A stretch of 64,000 nucleotides of DNA, from positions 1 to 64,000 of the forward strand of contig NZ_BCTY01000004.1 in the NCBI RefSeq assembly GCF_001591005.1. The letters are read 5' to 3'. The notes beneath the pieces were generated by a model, which saw nothing but the letters and a program-made list of their open reading frames with translations, had not been told where the DNA came from and searched no databases. A program made the position numbers and the translations under genes. Each line of letters begins with the position of its first letter. Position 1 is the first letter of the stretch. Below, one piece after another: positions 1-7,515 of this stretch. Source of the stretch: Sphingomonas sanguinis NBRC 13937. GTDB lineage: Bacteria; Pseudomonadota; Alphaproteobacteria; Sphingomonadales; Sphingomonadaceae.

Positions 1-13
1 GGGGGGGGGGGGG
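1..13. other. poly-G run at left edge
   Basis: The first thirteen bases are all G. No comparable homopolymer was noticed elsewhere in the window. It directly precedes a partial family-A repeat, so it more likely marks a contig end or sequencing artefact than a genomic feature. Confidence 0.6.
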
Positions 14-43
14 CGTGCCACACGGGTCATCCTTCGCGGCAAG

Positions 44-91
44 CCCCCTCCACCATGCTTCGCATGGTCCCCCTCCCCGTGCCGGGGAGGA
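44..91. repeat. Family A intergenic repeat, partial copy
   Basis: This contains the right half of the palindromic element seen complete at 12003, 17171 and 62797: a CCCCTCCACCA box, a small hairpin, then a CCTCCCC/GGGGAGG hairpin. It lies downstream of the reverse-strand hemerythrin gene. The left half is missing because the window starts here. Confidence 0.75.
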
Positions 92-107
92 TCAAGGTCC
101 CTCCCAA

Positions 108-593
108 TCAATCGCGCTCGTCGCCGCCCGGTGGGTTGGCCTTGGCTTCCTTCGCCTCGATCGGCTTGCGCTCCTCATAGATTTCCGCGAGCTTTTCTTC
201 GGTCGCGTCGTCGAGTTCCTTCTCGGCGGCGGGGAACATCTCTTCCTCTTCCTCGTCGATATGATGCTCGTAGCGATGGCGCATATGGAAGAATTTCGAC
301 TCCCACTCGTCCGACGCGAAGTCGAGGTCCATCATCTCGCCGAGCAGATCGTCGATCTCCTTATGCTCGGACACCGAATGGCGCGCATCGTCGCGCAGTT
401 CGGGTTCGCCCAGCATGGTGGCGTAGAGCGATTCCTCCTCGGCAGCGGCGTGGCTCTGCACCTCGACGCGGAACGTCTCGAACAGCTTCTTGCGCTTGGC
501 GCTGTCGCCCTTCAGCTCGGCGAGCTGCTTCAGCATGTCGCGCTGCTTGTCGTGGTCGCGCTTCAGGTCGGCATAGATGTCGGCGGTGGCCAT
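108..593 (-). CDS. hemerythrin HHE domain protein
   Basis: This 161-residue soluble protein has the four-helix hemerythrin layout. Histidines and acidic residues recur as expected for a di-iron site: KRDHDKQ near residue 14, SHAAAEEE near 48, SEHKEID near 75, and HRYEHHIDEEEEE near 107. The C-terminal 30 residues are charged and probably flexible. Such proteins bind oxygen or nitric oxide, or sense iron or redox state, in the cytoplasm; which of these applies is not visible. The gene is read leftward just downstream of the radical-SAM gene but has its own EcfG-like stress promoter at 616-640, so it probably belongs to the general stress response. Confidence 0.85.
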   Translation of the reverse strand: MATADIYADLKRDHDKQRDMLKQLAELKGDSAKRKKLFETFRVEVQSHAAAEEESLYATMLGEPELRDDARHSVSEHKEIDDLLGEMMDLDFASDEWESKFFHMRHRYEHHIDEEEEEMFPAAEKELDDATEEKLAEIYEERKPIEAKEAKANPPGGDERD

Positions 594-615
594 GATCGTC
601 TCCTTCGCGGAGCGT

Positions 616-640
616 AACGGCGCACGATGACGCCCGTTTC
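616..640 (-). promoter_or_regulatory. EcfG-like general stress promoter (hemerythrin)
   Basis: Read on the minus strand, this is GAAAC, 16 nt, CGTT, one mismatch from the alphaproteobacterial EcfG consensus GGAAC-N16/17-CGTT. It ends about 22 nt before the hemerythrin ATG, leaving room for a short 5' UTR. Confidence 0.5.
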
Positions 641-659
641 ACCCGCGAATCACTCTCAT

Positions 660-1904
660 TCAGGCAAAGAGTTCGAGCTGCTTGTGCGCAGGCTTGACCA
701 GCGGCCTCAGGTCCGCCCGCTCGGCCAGCGCGACCGGACGCCAGTCCTCGGCGATCAGGAAGGGACGCAGCTTGGTGATCGACACGGTGAGCCGCCCGAC
801 ATCCTCCAGCCGCAGCTTGCGCCATTTGCGGGTCGCGATGATCCGGTCCACCGCCTTCACGCCCAGCCCCGGCACGCGCAGCAGCATCTCGCGCGGGGCG
901 CGGTTGACATCGACGGGAAAGTTCTGCCGGAATTTCAACGCCCAGGCGAGCTTGGGGTCGATGTCGAGCGGCAGCATCCCCGTCGCCTCGTCGGCCGCCG
1001 CCGCGACCTCGTTCGGCTGATAGTCATAGAAGCGCATCAGCCAGTCGGACTGGTACAGCCGATGCTCGCGCATCAACGGCGGGCGCTGCAACGGCAGGAC
1101 GGCGGAGGCATCGGGGATCGGGCTGAACGCCGAATAATAGACACGGCGCAACCGGAACCGGTCGTACAGCGTCGCCGCTCGCCCGACGATGTCGCGGTCG
1201 GTGGCGGCATCCGCGCCGACGATCATCTGGGTCGACTGTCCGGCGGGAGCAAAGCCGGGGGCGGACTTGTACTTCTTGGCCGCATCCGTCCGATCCTCGA
1301 TCGCGGTCTTCACATCCGCCATCGCACCCTCGATCCGACCCGCGTCCTTTTCCGGCGCAAGGCGACGTAGACCGCCGACGGTCGGCAGCTCGACATTGAT
1401 CGACACGCGGTCGGCATGGACCCCGGCCAGGCGCACCAGCTCGGGATCGGCATCGGGAATGGTCTTCAGGTGGATATAGCCGCGAAAGCCGTGATCCTCC
1501 CGCAGGCTGCGTGCGACCTCGACGATCTGCTCCATGGTATAGTCGGACGATTTGATGATGCCCGAGGAGAGAAATAGCCCCTCGATATAATTGCGCCGAT
1601 AAAAGGCGAGCGTCAGGTTCACCACCTCCTGCGCCGTGAAGCGCGCGCGGCGGACGTTCGACGACTTGCGGTTGATACAATAATGGCAGTCGAAGATGCA
1701 GCTGTTGGTCAGCAGGATCTTGAGCAGCGAGATACAGCGGCCATCGGGCGCATAAGCATGGCAGATGCCCATGCCCTCGGTCGATCCGATCCCCTTGCCG
1801 TCGCGGCTGTTACGCTTCGACGTGCCGGATGACGCGCAGGAGGCGTCATATTTCGCGGCATCCGCGAGGATCGCCAGCTTTTCACGGGTGTCGAGTTGCG
1901 CCAT
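660..1904 (-). CDS. radical SAM putative DNA modification/repair protein
   Basis: This 414-residue radical-SAM enzyme carries the cluster motif C-IFD-C-HY-C, which binds a 4Fe-4S cluster to generate the 5'-deoxyadenosyl radical. A C-terminal helix-hairpin-helix (VPGLGVKAVDRI) suggests DNA binding. It matches the family annotated as a putative DNA modification/repair radical SAM protein, whose substrate is unknown. I chose the ATG at 1904 because a promoter with a LexA box ends two bases before it; an in-frame ATG at 1958 would place that promoter inside the gene. The family is commonly paired with a UDG-like/DUF4130 partner, and none is adjacent here. Confidence 0.88.
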   Translation of the reverse strand: MAQLDTREKLAILADAAKYDASCASSGTSKRNSRDGKGIGSTEGMGICHAYAPDGRCISLLKILLTNSCIFDCHYCINRKSSNVRRARFTAQEVVNLTLAFYRRNYIEGLFLSSGIIKSSDYTMEQIVEVARSLREDHGFRGYIHLKTIPDADPELVRLAGVHADRVSINVELPTVGGLRRLAPEKDAGRIEGAMADVKTAIEDRTDAAKKYKSAPGFAPAGQSTQMIVGADAATDRDIVGRAATLYDRFRLRRVYYSAFSPIPDASAVLPLQRPPLMREHRLYQSDWLMRFYDYQPNEVAAAADEATGMLPLDIDPKLAWALKFRQNFPVDVNRAPREMLLRVPGLGVKAVDRIIATRKWRKLRLEDVGRLTVSITKLRPFLIAEDWRPVALAERADLRPLVKPAHKQLELFA

Positions 1905-1906
1905 CC

Positions 1907-1921
1907 GTTCTATATACGTTC
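1907..1921 (-). promoter_or_regulatory. LexA (SOS) box, direct-repeat type
   Basis: On the plus strand this reads GTTC, TATATAC, GTTC, an exact match to the alphaproteobacterial LexA operator GTTC-N7-GTTC. It covers the -10 hexamer of the radical-SAM promoter, so LexA binding would block RNA polymerase directly. Confidence 0.85.
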
Positions 1922-1939
1922 CCTGATTGTCGCTCTCAA
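1911..1939 (-). promoter_or_regulatory. sigma70 promoter of radical SAM gene, probably leaderless
   Basis: On the minus strand there is TTGAGA at 1939-1934, a 17-nt spacer, then TATATA at 1916-1911. Transcription about 7 nt downstream would start at or near the A of the ATG at 1904, predicting a leaderless mRNA. No Shine-Dalgarno sequence fits because the operator occupies that position. Confidence 0.7.
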
Positions 1940-2010
1940 GAGGAACCGTGCCGCTCATCGCCCGTACAGCGCGTTTGATACAGGAATGAGCCTTTTTGGG
2001 GAGATCGGTG

Positions 2011-2724
2011 ATGCGGAACGGATGGATCGCGCTGGCCTTGGTCGGGTGTGCAAGCCCGGTGCTGGCGCAGGACGAAGTGCCGACGGTAAAGACCGCCGAT
2101 TATGAATTCGGCTATGCCTATCCCGCCGCCGCAGGCCGGGTACCGGGGCTGAAGGCGTGGCTGGAGGCCGATCGCGCGCGGCTTCGTGCCAAGACCATGC
2201 GGGACGGCGCGGCCGCGCGGCGCGAGGCGGCGAAGTCGGGCTTTCCTTATCGCCGCTATTCCTATGTGCAGAGCTGGAAGCTGGTGACGCAGACGCCGCG
2301 TTTCGTCAGCCTGTCGGGTGACAGCTATGACTATACCGGCGGCGCGCATGGCCAGCCCGCATCCTATGGTCTGGTCTGGGACAAGGCGACGGGGCGGCCG
2401 TTGCAGCCCAGGGCGCTCTTCACCTCCGAAGCGGCGCTTCAATCGGTGACACGGACCAGCTATTGTGCGCGGCTGAAGGCCGAGCAGATGCGGCGCACTC
2501 AGGGAACGGTGTCGTCCATGAACAGCTGTCCGTCGATCAAGGAGCTGACGCTGTTGCTGGGATCGAGCAACGGCCGGGCGATTGACCGGATCGGGCTGAT
2601 TGCCGATCCTTATGTCGCGGGCTCCTATGCCGAGGGGACTTATGAGGTGACCTTGCCCGTGACGCCCGCGATCCTGAAAACGGTTAAGCCCGCCTATCGC
2701 GCCGCCTTTGCGGTGCGGCCGTGA
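2011..2724 (+). CDS. DUF4163 (PdaC/RsiV-like) exported protein
   Basis: This 237-residue protein begins with a hydrophobic export signal (IALALVGCASPVLAQ); VGC could be a lipobox or ALAQ-type cleavage could apply. The body, with SYDYTGGAHGQ near residue 100 and the catalytic-like FTSEAAL stretch, resembles the DUF4163/DUF3298 region of periplasmic proteins related to PdaC and the RsiV sensor domain, which bind cell-wall fragments or lysozyme. No enzymatic role can be assigned. It starts about 50 bp from the divergent radical-SAM promoter, and its TGA overlaps the GTG start of the next gene, implying translational coupling. Confidence 0.7.
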   Translation: MRNGWIALALVGCASPVLAQDEVPTVKTADYEFGYAYPAAAGRVPGLKAWLEADRARLRAKTMRDGAAARREAAKSGFPYRRYSYVQSWKLVTQTPRFVSLSGDSYDYTGGAHGQPASYGLVWDKATGRPLQPRALFTSEAALQSVTRTSYCARLKAEQMRRTQGTVSSMNSCPSIKELTLLLGSSNGRAIDRIGLIADPYVAGSYAEGTYEVTLPVTPAILKTVKPAYRAAFAVRP

Positions 2725-3416
2725 CCGCCCCGCATCGCGAACGCCACCGGATCGACCGGGTCGGCTGGCTGCGCGCGTCGGTTCTGGGGGCCAATGACGG
2801 GCTGTTGTCGACCGCCAGCCTGGTGGTCGGTGTGACGGCCAGCGGCGCGGACCGCCCGGCAATCCTAGTCGCGGGGCTGGCCGGACTGGTCGCGGGCGCC
2901 TTTTCGATGGCGGCGGGCGAATATGTCTCGGTCAGCTCGCAGGCCGATCTGGAAGCCGCCGACCTGGCCCGCGAGAAGGCCGAGCTGGCCGCCGATCCGG
3001 TTGCGGAGGAGGCGGAACTGGCCGCCATCTATCACGCGCGGGGTCTGAGCGAGGCGACCGCCCGGCTGGTCGCGCGGGAGCTGATGGCGGGCGATCCGCT
3101 GGCCGCGCATGCGCGCGACGAACTGGGCATCACCGACGAAGGGGCGGCACGACCGGTGCAGGCGGCGCTGGCCTCGGCGGCGTCCTTCTCGGTGGGGGCG
3201 GCGGTGCCGTTGCTGCTGGCGATCCTGGTGCCGCACAGCGCGGCTTTGTGGGGAATCGTGGCGGGCGTGCTGGTCTGCCTGGCCGCACTCGGGGCGGTCA
3301 GCGCGACGGCGGGCGGGGCGAGCCAGTCGAGAGGCGCGGTGCGCGTGCTGATCTGGGGCGTGCTGGCCATGTCGGCGACGGCGGCGATCGGGCATCTGGC
3401 GGGGACGGCGTTGTAG
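2721..3416 (+). CDS. VIT1/CCC1 family divalent metal transporter
   Basis: This 231-residue membrane protein of the VIT/CCC1 family exports or sequesters iron or manganese. N-terminal signature residues are present (LGANDGLLSTASLVVGV, and AGAFSMAAGEYVSV with its E-Y-V-S motif). A charged cytoplasmic metal-binding insert follows (about residues 75-130), then three C-terminal membrane helices. The start is GTG overlapping the previous stop (GTGA). The association with a DUF4163 protein gives no further clue. Family assignment is firm; the metal transported is inferred only. Confidence 0.88.
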   Translation: MTAPHRERHRIDRVGWLRASVLGANDGLLSTASLVVGVTASGADRPAILVAGLAGLVAGAFSMAAGEYVSVSSQADLEAADLAREKAELAADPVAEEAELAAIYHARGLSEATARLVARELMAGDPLAAHARDELGITDEGAARPVQAALASAASFSVGAAVPLLLAILVPHSAALWGIVAGVLVCLAALGAVSATAGGASQSRGAVRVLIWGVLAMSATAAIGHLAGTAL

Positions 3417-3423
3417 GGGAACG

Positions 3424-3855
3424 ATGATGGATGCGGGGAAGGTGCGCATTTCTGGTCAATGCCATTGCGGCAGGGTGCGCTTTCAGGCGACACTAAGCGA
3501 TGGTTTCCGAACAGTGCGTCGCTGCACCTGTTCCTACTGCCGGATGCGAGGTGCCGTTGCCGTTTCGGCGGATATGGGGGGTGTCGTCGTCACGGAGGGC
3601 GAAGAGTTTCTCACCCGATATCGCTTCAACACGGGTCAGGCAGAGCACTTCTTCTGCTCAGCCTGCGGTATTTACACCCATCACCAGAGGCGCTCGAACC
3701 AAAATCAATATGGGGTCAACGTGGCATGCCTGGAGGGCATATCGCCATTCGACTTTACGGATGTGCCGGTCAATGACGGGATCAATCATCCAAGTGATAC
3801 CAACGCCCCGGCGCGACAGGTCGGGGTACTTCGCTTCATCCCGTCGAACGGCTAG
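3424..3855 (+). CDS. GFA (Mss4-like) family zinc protein
   Basis: This 143-residue protein has the glutathione-dependent formaldehyde-activating (GFA) fold. Zinc-binding cysteines occur as CHCG (residue 13), CTCSYC (about 34) and CSACG (about 78). Members are often annotated as GFA or CENP-V, but most have no proven activity. The ATG pair at 3424/3427 follows the VIT gene by 7 bp after a GGGGAA-type ribosome site, so it is probably co-transcribed. Codon use is less GC-biased than in its neighbours, which may hint at separate acquisition. Confidence 0.85.
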   Translation: MMDAGKVRISGQCHCGRVRFQATLSDGFRTVRRCTCSYCRMRGAVAVSADMGGVVVTEGEEFLTRYRFNTGQAEHFFCSACGIYTHHQRRSNQNQYGVNVACLEGISPFDFTDVPVNDGINHPSDTNAPARQVGVLRFIPSNG

Positions 3856-3906
3856 TCGCAATACCGGCGGGGTAGGAAATACTCCTCGGCAGGCCGTAGG
3901 CCACCG

Positions 3907-4179
3907 CTAACCCTGCCGCCGCCCGCGCCCCTTGGTCATCGGGTCGGGCTTTTTCGGTGGGACCCAGCCTTCCGGGCGTTCGGGACGCGACTGGCTGGTG
4001 CCCAGGCCCATGGTGCCGGGTTGCTGGCGAGTCAGGCCGCTGGTGTCGACGTGCGCATCCGCCGCACCACCGCGCAGCAGGTTGATGCGGTCACGCAGGC
4101 GCTTGGCCTCCTCGAAGTCGAGGCGTTCGGCGGCCGCTTCCATCTGGCGGCGCAGGTCTTCGATGCTGGGGCCGGTCAT
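3907..4179 (-). CDS. UVR-motif small protein
   Basis: This 90-residue protein opens with a UvrB/UvrC interaction (UVR) motif (DLRRQMEAAAERLDFEEAKR), followed by a flexible proline- and arginine-rich tail (EGWVPPKKPDPM). In UvrB the motif binds UvrC. Here it stands alone, so the protein could compete for or tether that contact, but the function is unproven. It lies 15 bp downstream of mnmA in the same direction and is likely its operon partner. Compare uvrB at 57085, whose C-terminus carries the same motif. Confidence 0.75.
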   Translation of the reverse strand: MTGPSIEDLRRQMEAAAERLDFEEAKRLRDRINLLRGGAADAHVDTSGLTRQQPGTMGLGTSQSRPERPEGWVPPKKPDPMTKGRGRRQG

Positions 4180-4194
4180 GAGGCGGGAAACGCC

Positions 4195-5313
4195 TCAGGC
4201 GGCGATCCGTGCCGCCTCGGTCTCGGCGATCCAGCCGCCGCCCAGCACCCGGTCGCCGTCATACAGCACCGCTGCCTGGCCCGGCGACACGCCATATTCG
4301 GGCGCGTCGAAGACCAGCCGGTCGCCGACCATGCGCGCGGGCACCGGCTTGGCCATCGAGCGGACCTTGGCGAAGAGCGGTCCGTCGAGCGGGCCGAGCA
4401 CATTCATGCCGGTCAGCCGCGCTGCCTCCACCGCCAGCGCGGTGCGCGGGCCGACGACGACGCGCTTCGTATCCGGCTCCAGCCGGACGACGTAGAGCGG
4501 CTCGGGACTGCCGCCGATCTCCAGCCCGCGCCGCTGGCCGACCGTGTAGTGGATCAGGCCACGATGCTCGCCGAGCTTGGCGCCCGACAGATCGACGATG
4601 TCGCCGCGCGTATCCGCCTCGGGGCGCAGCTTGCGGACCAGCCCGGCATAGTCGCCATCGGGCACGAAGCAGATATCCTGGCTGTCGGGCTTGGCCGCGA
4701 CCCCCAGGCCGAGTTCGGCGGCGATCTCGCGCACCCGCGCCTTGGGCAGCGCGCCGAGCGGGAAGCGCAGAAAGTCGAGCTGACCTTGCGTCGTGGCGAA
4801 CAGGAAATAGCTTTGGTCACGCGCCGGATCGGCGCCGCGATGCAACTCCGCTCGTGCCGCCCCCTCGACCCGGCGGACATAATGGCCCGTCGCCAGGCAA
4901 TCCGCGCCCAGGTCGCGCGCCAACTTCAGCAGGTCGGTGAACTTGGGGCCCATATTGCACTGGACGCACGGGATGGGGGTACGCCCCGCCAGATATTCGT
5001 CGGCAAAGCGGTCGACCACCTGCGTCCGAAAACTGTCTTCATGGTCAAAGACATAATGCGCGATGCCCAGCCGGTCGCAGACCGCGCGCGCGTCGCGAAT
5101 GTCGCGCCCGGCGCAGCAGGCACCCGCCCGCCCGACCGCTTCGCCATGGTCATAGAGTTGCAGGGTGACGCCGATCGTCTCGGCCCCTGTGGCATGGGCG
5201 AGCGCCGCCACGACCGAGCTGTCGACGCCGCCCGACATCGCGACCACGATCCGCTTGGCTCGCGGGTCGCCCCCAAGCTGGAAATCCACCATCTGCTCCA
5301 TGGTCGCGTCCAT
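4195..5313 (-). CDS. mnmA: tRNA-specific 2-thiouridylase MnmA
   Basis: MnmA thiolates uridine 34 in the wobble position of Lys, Glu and Gln tRNAs, using ATP and a sulfur relay. Seen here are the PP-loop (AMSGGVDSS), the first catalytic cysteine in PCVQCN, and the second in [11 protein letters not shown]. The length of 372 residues is normal. I chose the ATG at 5313, preceded by GAAAGG, over an in-frame ATG at 5346, which would fall in a terminator-like leader. It is followed at 15 bp by the UVR-motif gene. Confidence 0.95.
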   Translation of the reverse strand: MDATMEQMVDFQLGGDPRAKRIVVAMSGGVDSSVVAALAHATGAETIGVTLQLYDHGEAVGRAGACCAGRDIRDARAVCDRLGIAHYVFDHEDSFRTQVVDRFADEYLAGRTPIPCVQCNMGPKFTDLLKLARDLGADCLATGHYVRRVEGAARAELHRGADPARDQSYFLFATTQGQLDFLRFPLGALPKARVREIAAELGLGVAAKPDSQDICFVPDGDYAGLVRKLRPEADTRGDIVDLSGAKLGEHRGLIHYTVGQRRGLEIGGSPEPLYVVRLEPDTKRVVVGPRTALAVEAARLTGMNVLGPLDGPLFAKVRSMAKPVPARMVGDRLVFDAPEYGVSPGQAAVLYDGDRVLGGGWIAETEAARIAA

Positions 5314-5344
5314 ACGCCTTTCGCGCCGTGCATGCAAAAAAGGC

Positions 5345-5365
5345 AAAAAAGACGGGCGGCCCCGT
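5345..5365 (-). terminator. terminator-like hairpin in the mnmA leader
   Basis: Read leftward, ACGGG-GCCG-CCCGT is followed by C and six T. It lies upstream of the mnmA start on the mnmA strand, so it would act on the mnmA leader as an attenuator rather than end a gene. The stem is only 5 bp. Confidence 0.35.
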
Positions 5366-5466
5366 GAATAAGGCGTGCGAAAAAGTGGACATGCTTTCCG
5401 GCCTTTACCCGGCTTTCATATCCACCCGATAACAGGGGGCTTCACCAGTCGGGATGGATTGCGCTT

Positions 5467-5697
5467 TTGGACCTCAGCTTCAACCGGTTTGATCGGGATA
5501 CCGAACTGACGGTGCTACCGCCCGACCTGGCGGTGCTAATGGTCGGCGCGACCACGCGGCAGGCCGCCAGCCGGACCGCCGCGGTCCAGGCCGGATTCAC
5601 GCGCGGGGCCCCCGATCCGAGCCTGTTCGCCCCCTTGGACGGGGCGTTCAACGGACCTATGGCACGGGCCCTCGCACGCTGGGGCAGGAATGAATGA
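5467..5697 (+). CDS. small hypothetical protein
   Basis: This is a possible 76-residue protein starting at TTG, with no alternative ATG in a useful place. It has no transmembrane segment, signal or recognised motif; the sequence is alanine- and arginine-rich (DLAVLMVGATTRQAASRT). GC-rich third positions fit the genome. It lies between mnmA and sciP, about 90 bp before the sciP start, in the sciP direction. Evidence for expression is weak; it may be a chance open frame. Confidence 0.4.
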   Translation: MDLSFNRFDRDTELTVLPPDLAVLMVGATTRQAASRTAAVQAGFTRGAPDPSLFAPLDGAFNGPMARALARWGRNE

Positions 5698-5789
5698 CAC
5701 GTTAACCTTTCGATTTTAGGTGATGTTCAAGGGCCCGGGTTATGCAGGGCCAACAGACGACATGGGGTGGGGAGCCCCAGTGAGGTTGC

Positions 5790-6092
5790 ATGATGATCGA
5801 GAACCAAAAGATCCGCCCTGCCAAGGTAATCGGGCCACTCGGCGAACCGCTGACGCTCGAAAATCTGCCGCCGCCCAGCACCACACGCTGGGTCGTCCGT
5901 CGCAAGGCGGAGGTGGTCGCGGCCGTCAATGGCGGGCTGCTCTCGGTCGACGAGGTCTGCGACCGCTATGGCCTGACCGTCGAGGAATTCGCCGGATGGC
6001 AGCGCGCCATCGATCGATCGGGAATGCCCGGCCTGCGCGTGACCCGCATCCAGCATTATCGCTCGCTCTACGAACGCCAGCAGAAATATTGA
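5790..6092 (+). CDS. sciP: SciP-like CtrA inhibitor (DUF1153)
   Basis: This 100-residue DUF1153 protein matches Caulobacter SciP, a small helix-turn-helix protein that binds CtrA-controlled promoters or CtrA itself and represses transcription in the G1 phase. Diagnostic stretches are IGPLGEPLTLENLPPP and RWVVRRKAEVVAAV, then a helix-turn-helix region (LSVDEVCDRYGL). The family is essentially confined to alphaproteobacteria, which helps place the genome. Two adjacent ATG codons (5790, 5793) are possible starts. It appears to be a single-gene unit. Confidence 0.9.
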   Translation: MMIENQKIRPAKVIGPLGEPLTLENLPPPSTTRWVVRRKAEVVAAVNGGLLSVDEVCDRYGLTVEEFAGWQRAIDRSGMPGLRVTRIQHYRSLYERQQKY

Positions 6093-6181
6093 TCGCGGCA
6101 CCGCTTGGGAGCGAAGCGGCATAAAAACGATCGCATCATTGACTTCTTGAAAACGGTTCATCGAATCGCCGGTACGGGGAC

Positions 6182-6207
6182 GGAACAATAACCGGCATTC
6201 GCACGTC
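6182..6207 (+). promoter_or_regulatory. EcfG-like general stress promoter (glsB family)
   Basis: GGAAC (6182-6186), 17 nt, CGTC (6204-6207) matches EcfG GGAAC-N16/17-CGTT with one mismatch. It lies 44 bp upstream of the GlsB/YeaQ-type gene, with a GGAGGGAAA ribosome site in between. Confidence 0.6.
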
Positions 6208-6250
6208 TTCCCCCCGTGTCCCGCTCGCGGGCCCAACGGAGGGAAAGACA

Positions 6251-6508
6251 ATGGGTATTATCCTGTGGCTTATCGTCGGTGGTGTCATTGGCTGGCTGGC
6301 CAGCATCATCATGCGTACCGATGCTCAGCAGGGCATCTTCCTGAACATCGTCGTCGGTGTCGTCGGCGCGTTCATCGGCGGCCTGATTTTCGCAGGTGGC
6401 TCGATCAACAATGCCGGTCTGACGCTGACCTCGTTCCTCGTTTCGCTGCTGGGCGCTGTCGTCCTGCTGGCGATCGTGAACCTGGTTCGTCGCGGTCGGG
6501 TGCGTTAA
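6251..6508 (+). CDS. GlsB/YeaQ/YmgE family stress membrane protein
   Basis: This 85-residue protein is nearly all membrane: three hydrophobic, glycine-rich helices (ILWLIVGGVIGWLAS, NIVVGVVGAFIGGLI, FLVSLLGAVVLLAIV) and a short basic tail. That is the transglycosylase-associated/GlsB/YeaQ family, induced by general, acid or osmotic stress in many bacteria; its biochemical role is unknown. The start is supported by a strong GGAGGG site 9 nt upstream. An EcfG-like promoter precedes it and an intrinsic terminator follows, making a monocistronic stress gene. Confidence 0.92.
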   Translation: MGIILWLIVGGVIGWLASIIMRTDAQQGIFLNIVVGVVGAFIGGLIFAGGSINNAGLTLTSFLVSLLGAVVLLAIVNLVRRGRVR

Positions 6509-6533
6509 ACAACGCATCTGCTCGTTGAGCCAG

Positions 6534-6566
6534 AAAAAGCCGTCCGGGCGACCGGGCGGCTTTTTT
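6534..6566 (+). terminator. intrinsic terminator after glsB-type gene
   Basis: AAAAAGCCG-T-CCGG-gcga-CCGG-G-CGGC is followed by six T. The A-run before the stem makes it potentially bidirectional, which would also suit the convergent SIMPL gene. Confidence 0.9.
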
Positions 6567-6649
6567 CGTGTGTCGGGTATGGCGCGGACCTTGATCTGCC
6601 CACCGGAACGGTCGCCCCCATGCCGTCAAGGCGATGGGGGCGTCATCAC

Positions 6650-7402
6650 TCAGTTCAGCAGGAAGCGGACCGAGACATTGACGGTCACGTCGCGCTCGCC
6701 GGGGGCGATGCTGGTTTTTTCCATCGCGTCGGAGCGCATCGCCATCGTGCGGATCATCATCGGCGGCTGCGGGCCACCCGCATCCGCGCCGTTCTCGGTG
6801 ATCGAGACGATCCGCGTCACCCGCATCCCCGCCGCCTTGGCATAGAGCTCGGCGCGGGCGCGGGCGCGCTGGACCGCATCGGCCCGGGCCTCGTCCAGCG
6901 CGGCATCGGGCTTGTCGATCGACAGGTTGGGCCCCTCGATCTGGTTCGACCCTTGCGCGACCAGGGCGTCCAGGATGCTGCCCGACTTGGCGATGTCGCG
7001 GAAGCGGATGCTGAGTGTGTTGGTCGCCTGATAGCCGGTGATGGCCGGCGGCACATTATCACCATAGCGATATTGCGGCTGGAGCTGGACGATCGCGGTC
7101 TGAATGTCGCGGTCGGCGACTCCGGCACGCTTCACCGCCGCCAGCACACGAGCCATGCGCTGGGCATTGTCGCTGAGCGCGGCGGCGGCGGTCGCGCCCT
7201 GGCTGACCACACCGGCGCGAATGGTCGCGATGTCGGGCACGCGCGTCGTGCGCCCCTCGGCCGAGATGTCGAGCACGGTGCCGGCGGCGGGGACCAGCGG
7301 TTCGACGGTGGTCGGCGCGGACGCGCTTTGCGCCTGTGCCATGCCGGGAATCAGCGCGGCGGGGGCCAGCGCGGCGGCAAGCAGGATCTTGTTCATCATC
7401 AT
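6650..7402 (-). CDS. SIMPL domain (DUF541) periplasmic protein
   Basis: This 250-residue protein has a clear Sec signal (ILLAAALAPAALIPGMAQA, cleavage after AQA) followed by a SIMPL/DUF541 domain from about residue 45. Typical features are DISAEGRTTRVPDIATI, AALSDNAQRMARVLAA and the long YQATNTLSIRFRD strand. Homologues are periplasmic or outer-membrane-associated oligomers linked to oxidative stress tolerance; the mechanism is unclear. It is convergent with the GlsB gene and divergent from the RND efflux genes at 7604. The first three codons are all ATG, so the exact start is uncertain by two residues. Confidence 0.88.
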   Translation of the reverse strand: MMMNKILLAAALAPAALIPGMAQAQSASAPTTVEPLVPAAGTVLDISAEGRTTRVPDIATIRAGVVSQGATAAAALSDNAQRMARVLAAVKRAGVADRDIQTAIVQLQPQYRYGDNVPPAITGYQATNTLSIRFRDIAKSGSILDALVAQGSNQIEGPNLSIDKPDAALDEARADAVQRARARAELYAKAAGMRVTRIVSITENGADAGGPQPPMMIRTMAMRSDAMEKTSIAPGERDVTVNVSVRFLLN

Positions 7403-7515
7403 CTCCCTTTGATGCGGCCAAGGCTTTGGCGGACATCGGCAAAACGTGCGATGAACGCGTCGGAATCATCTTTGAGCCAGCTTGATCCAGACATGTGCAA
7501 AGATGCTTGTACAGG

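Noticed and set aside
5702-5720. CtrA site (TTAA-N7-TTAA) upstream of sciP
   Set aside because: Only one TTAACC half-site is present; the second half does not match at the required spacing.
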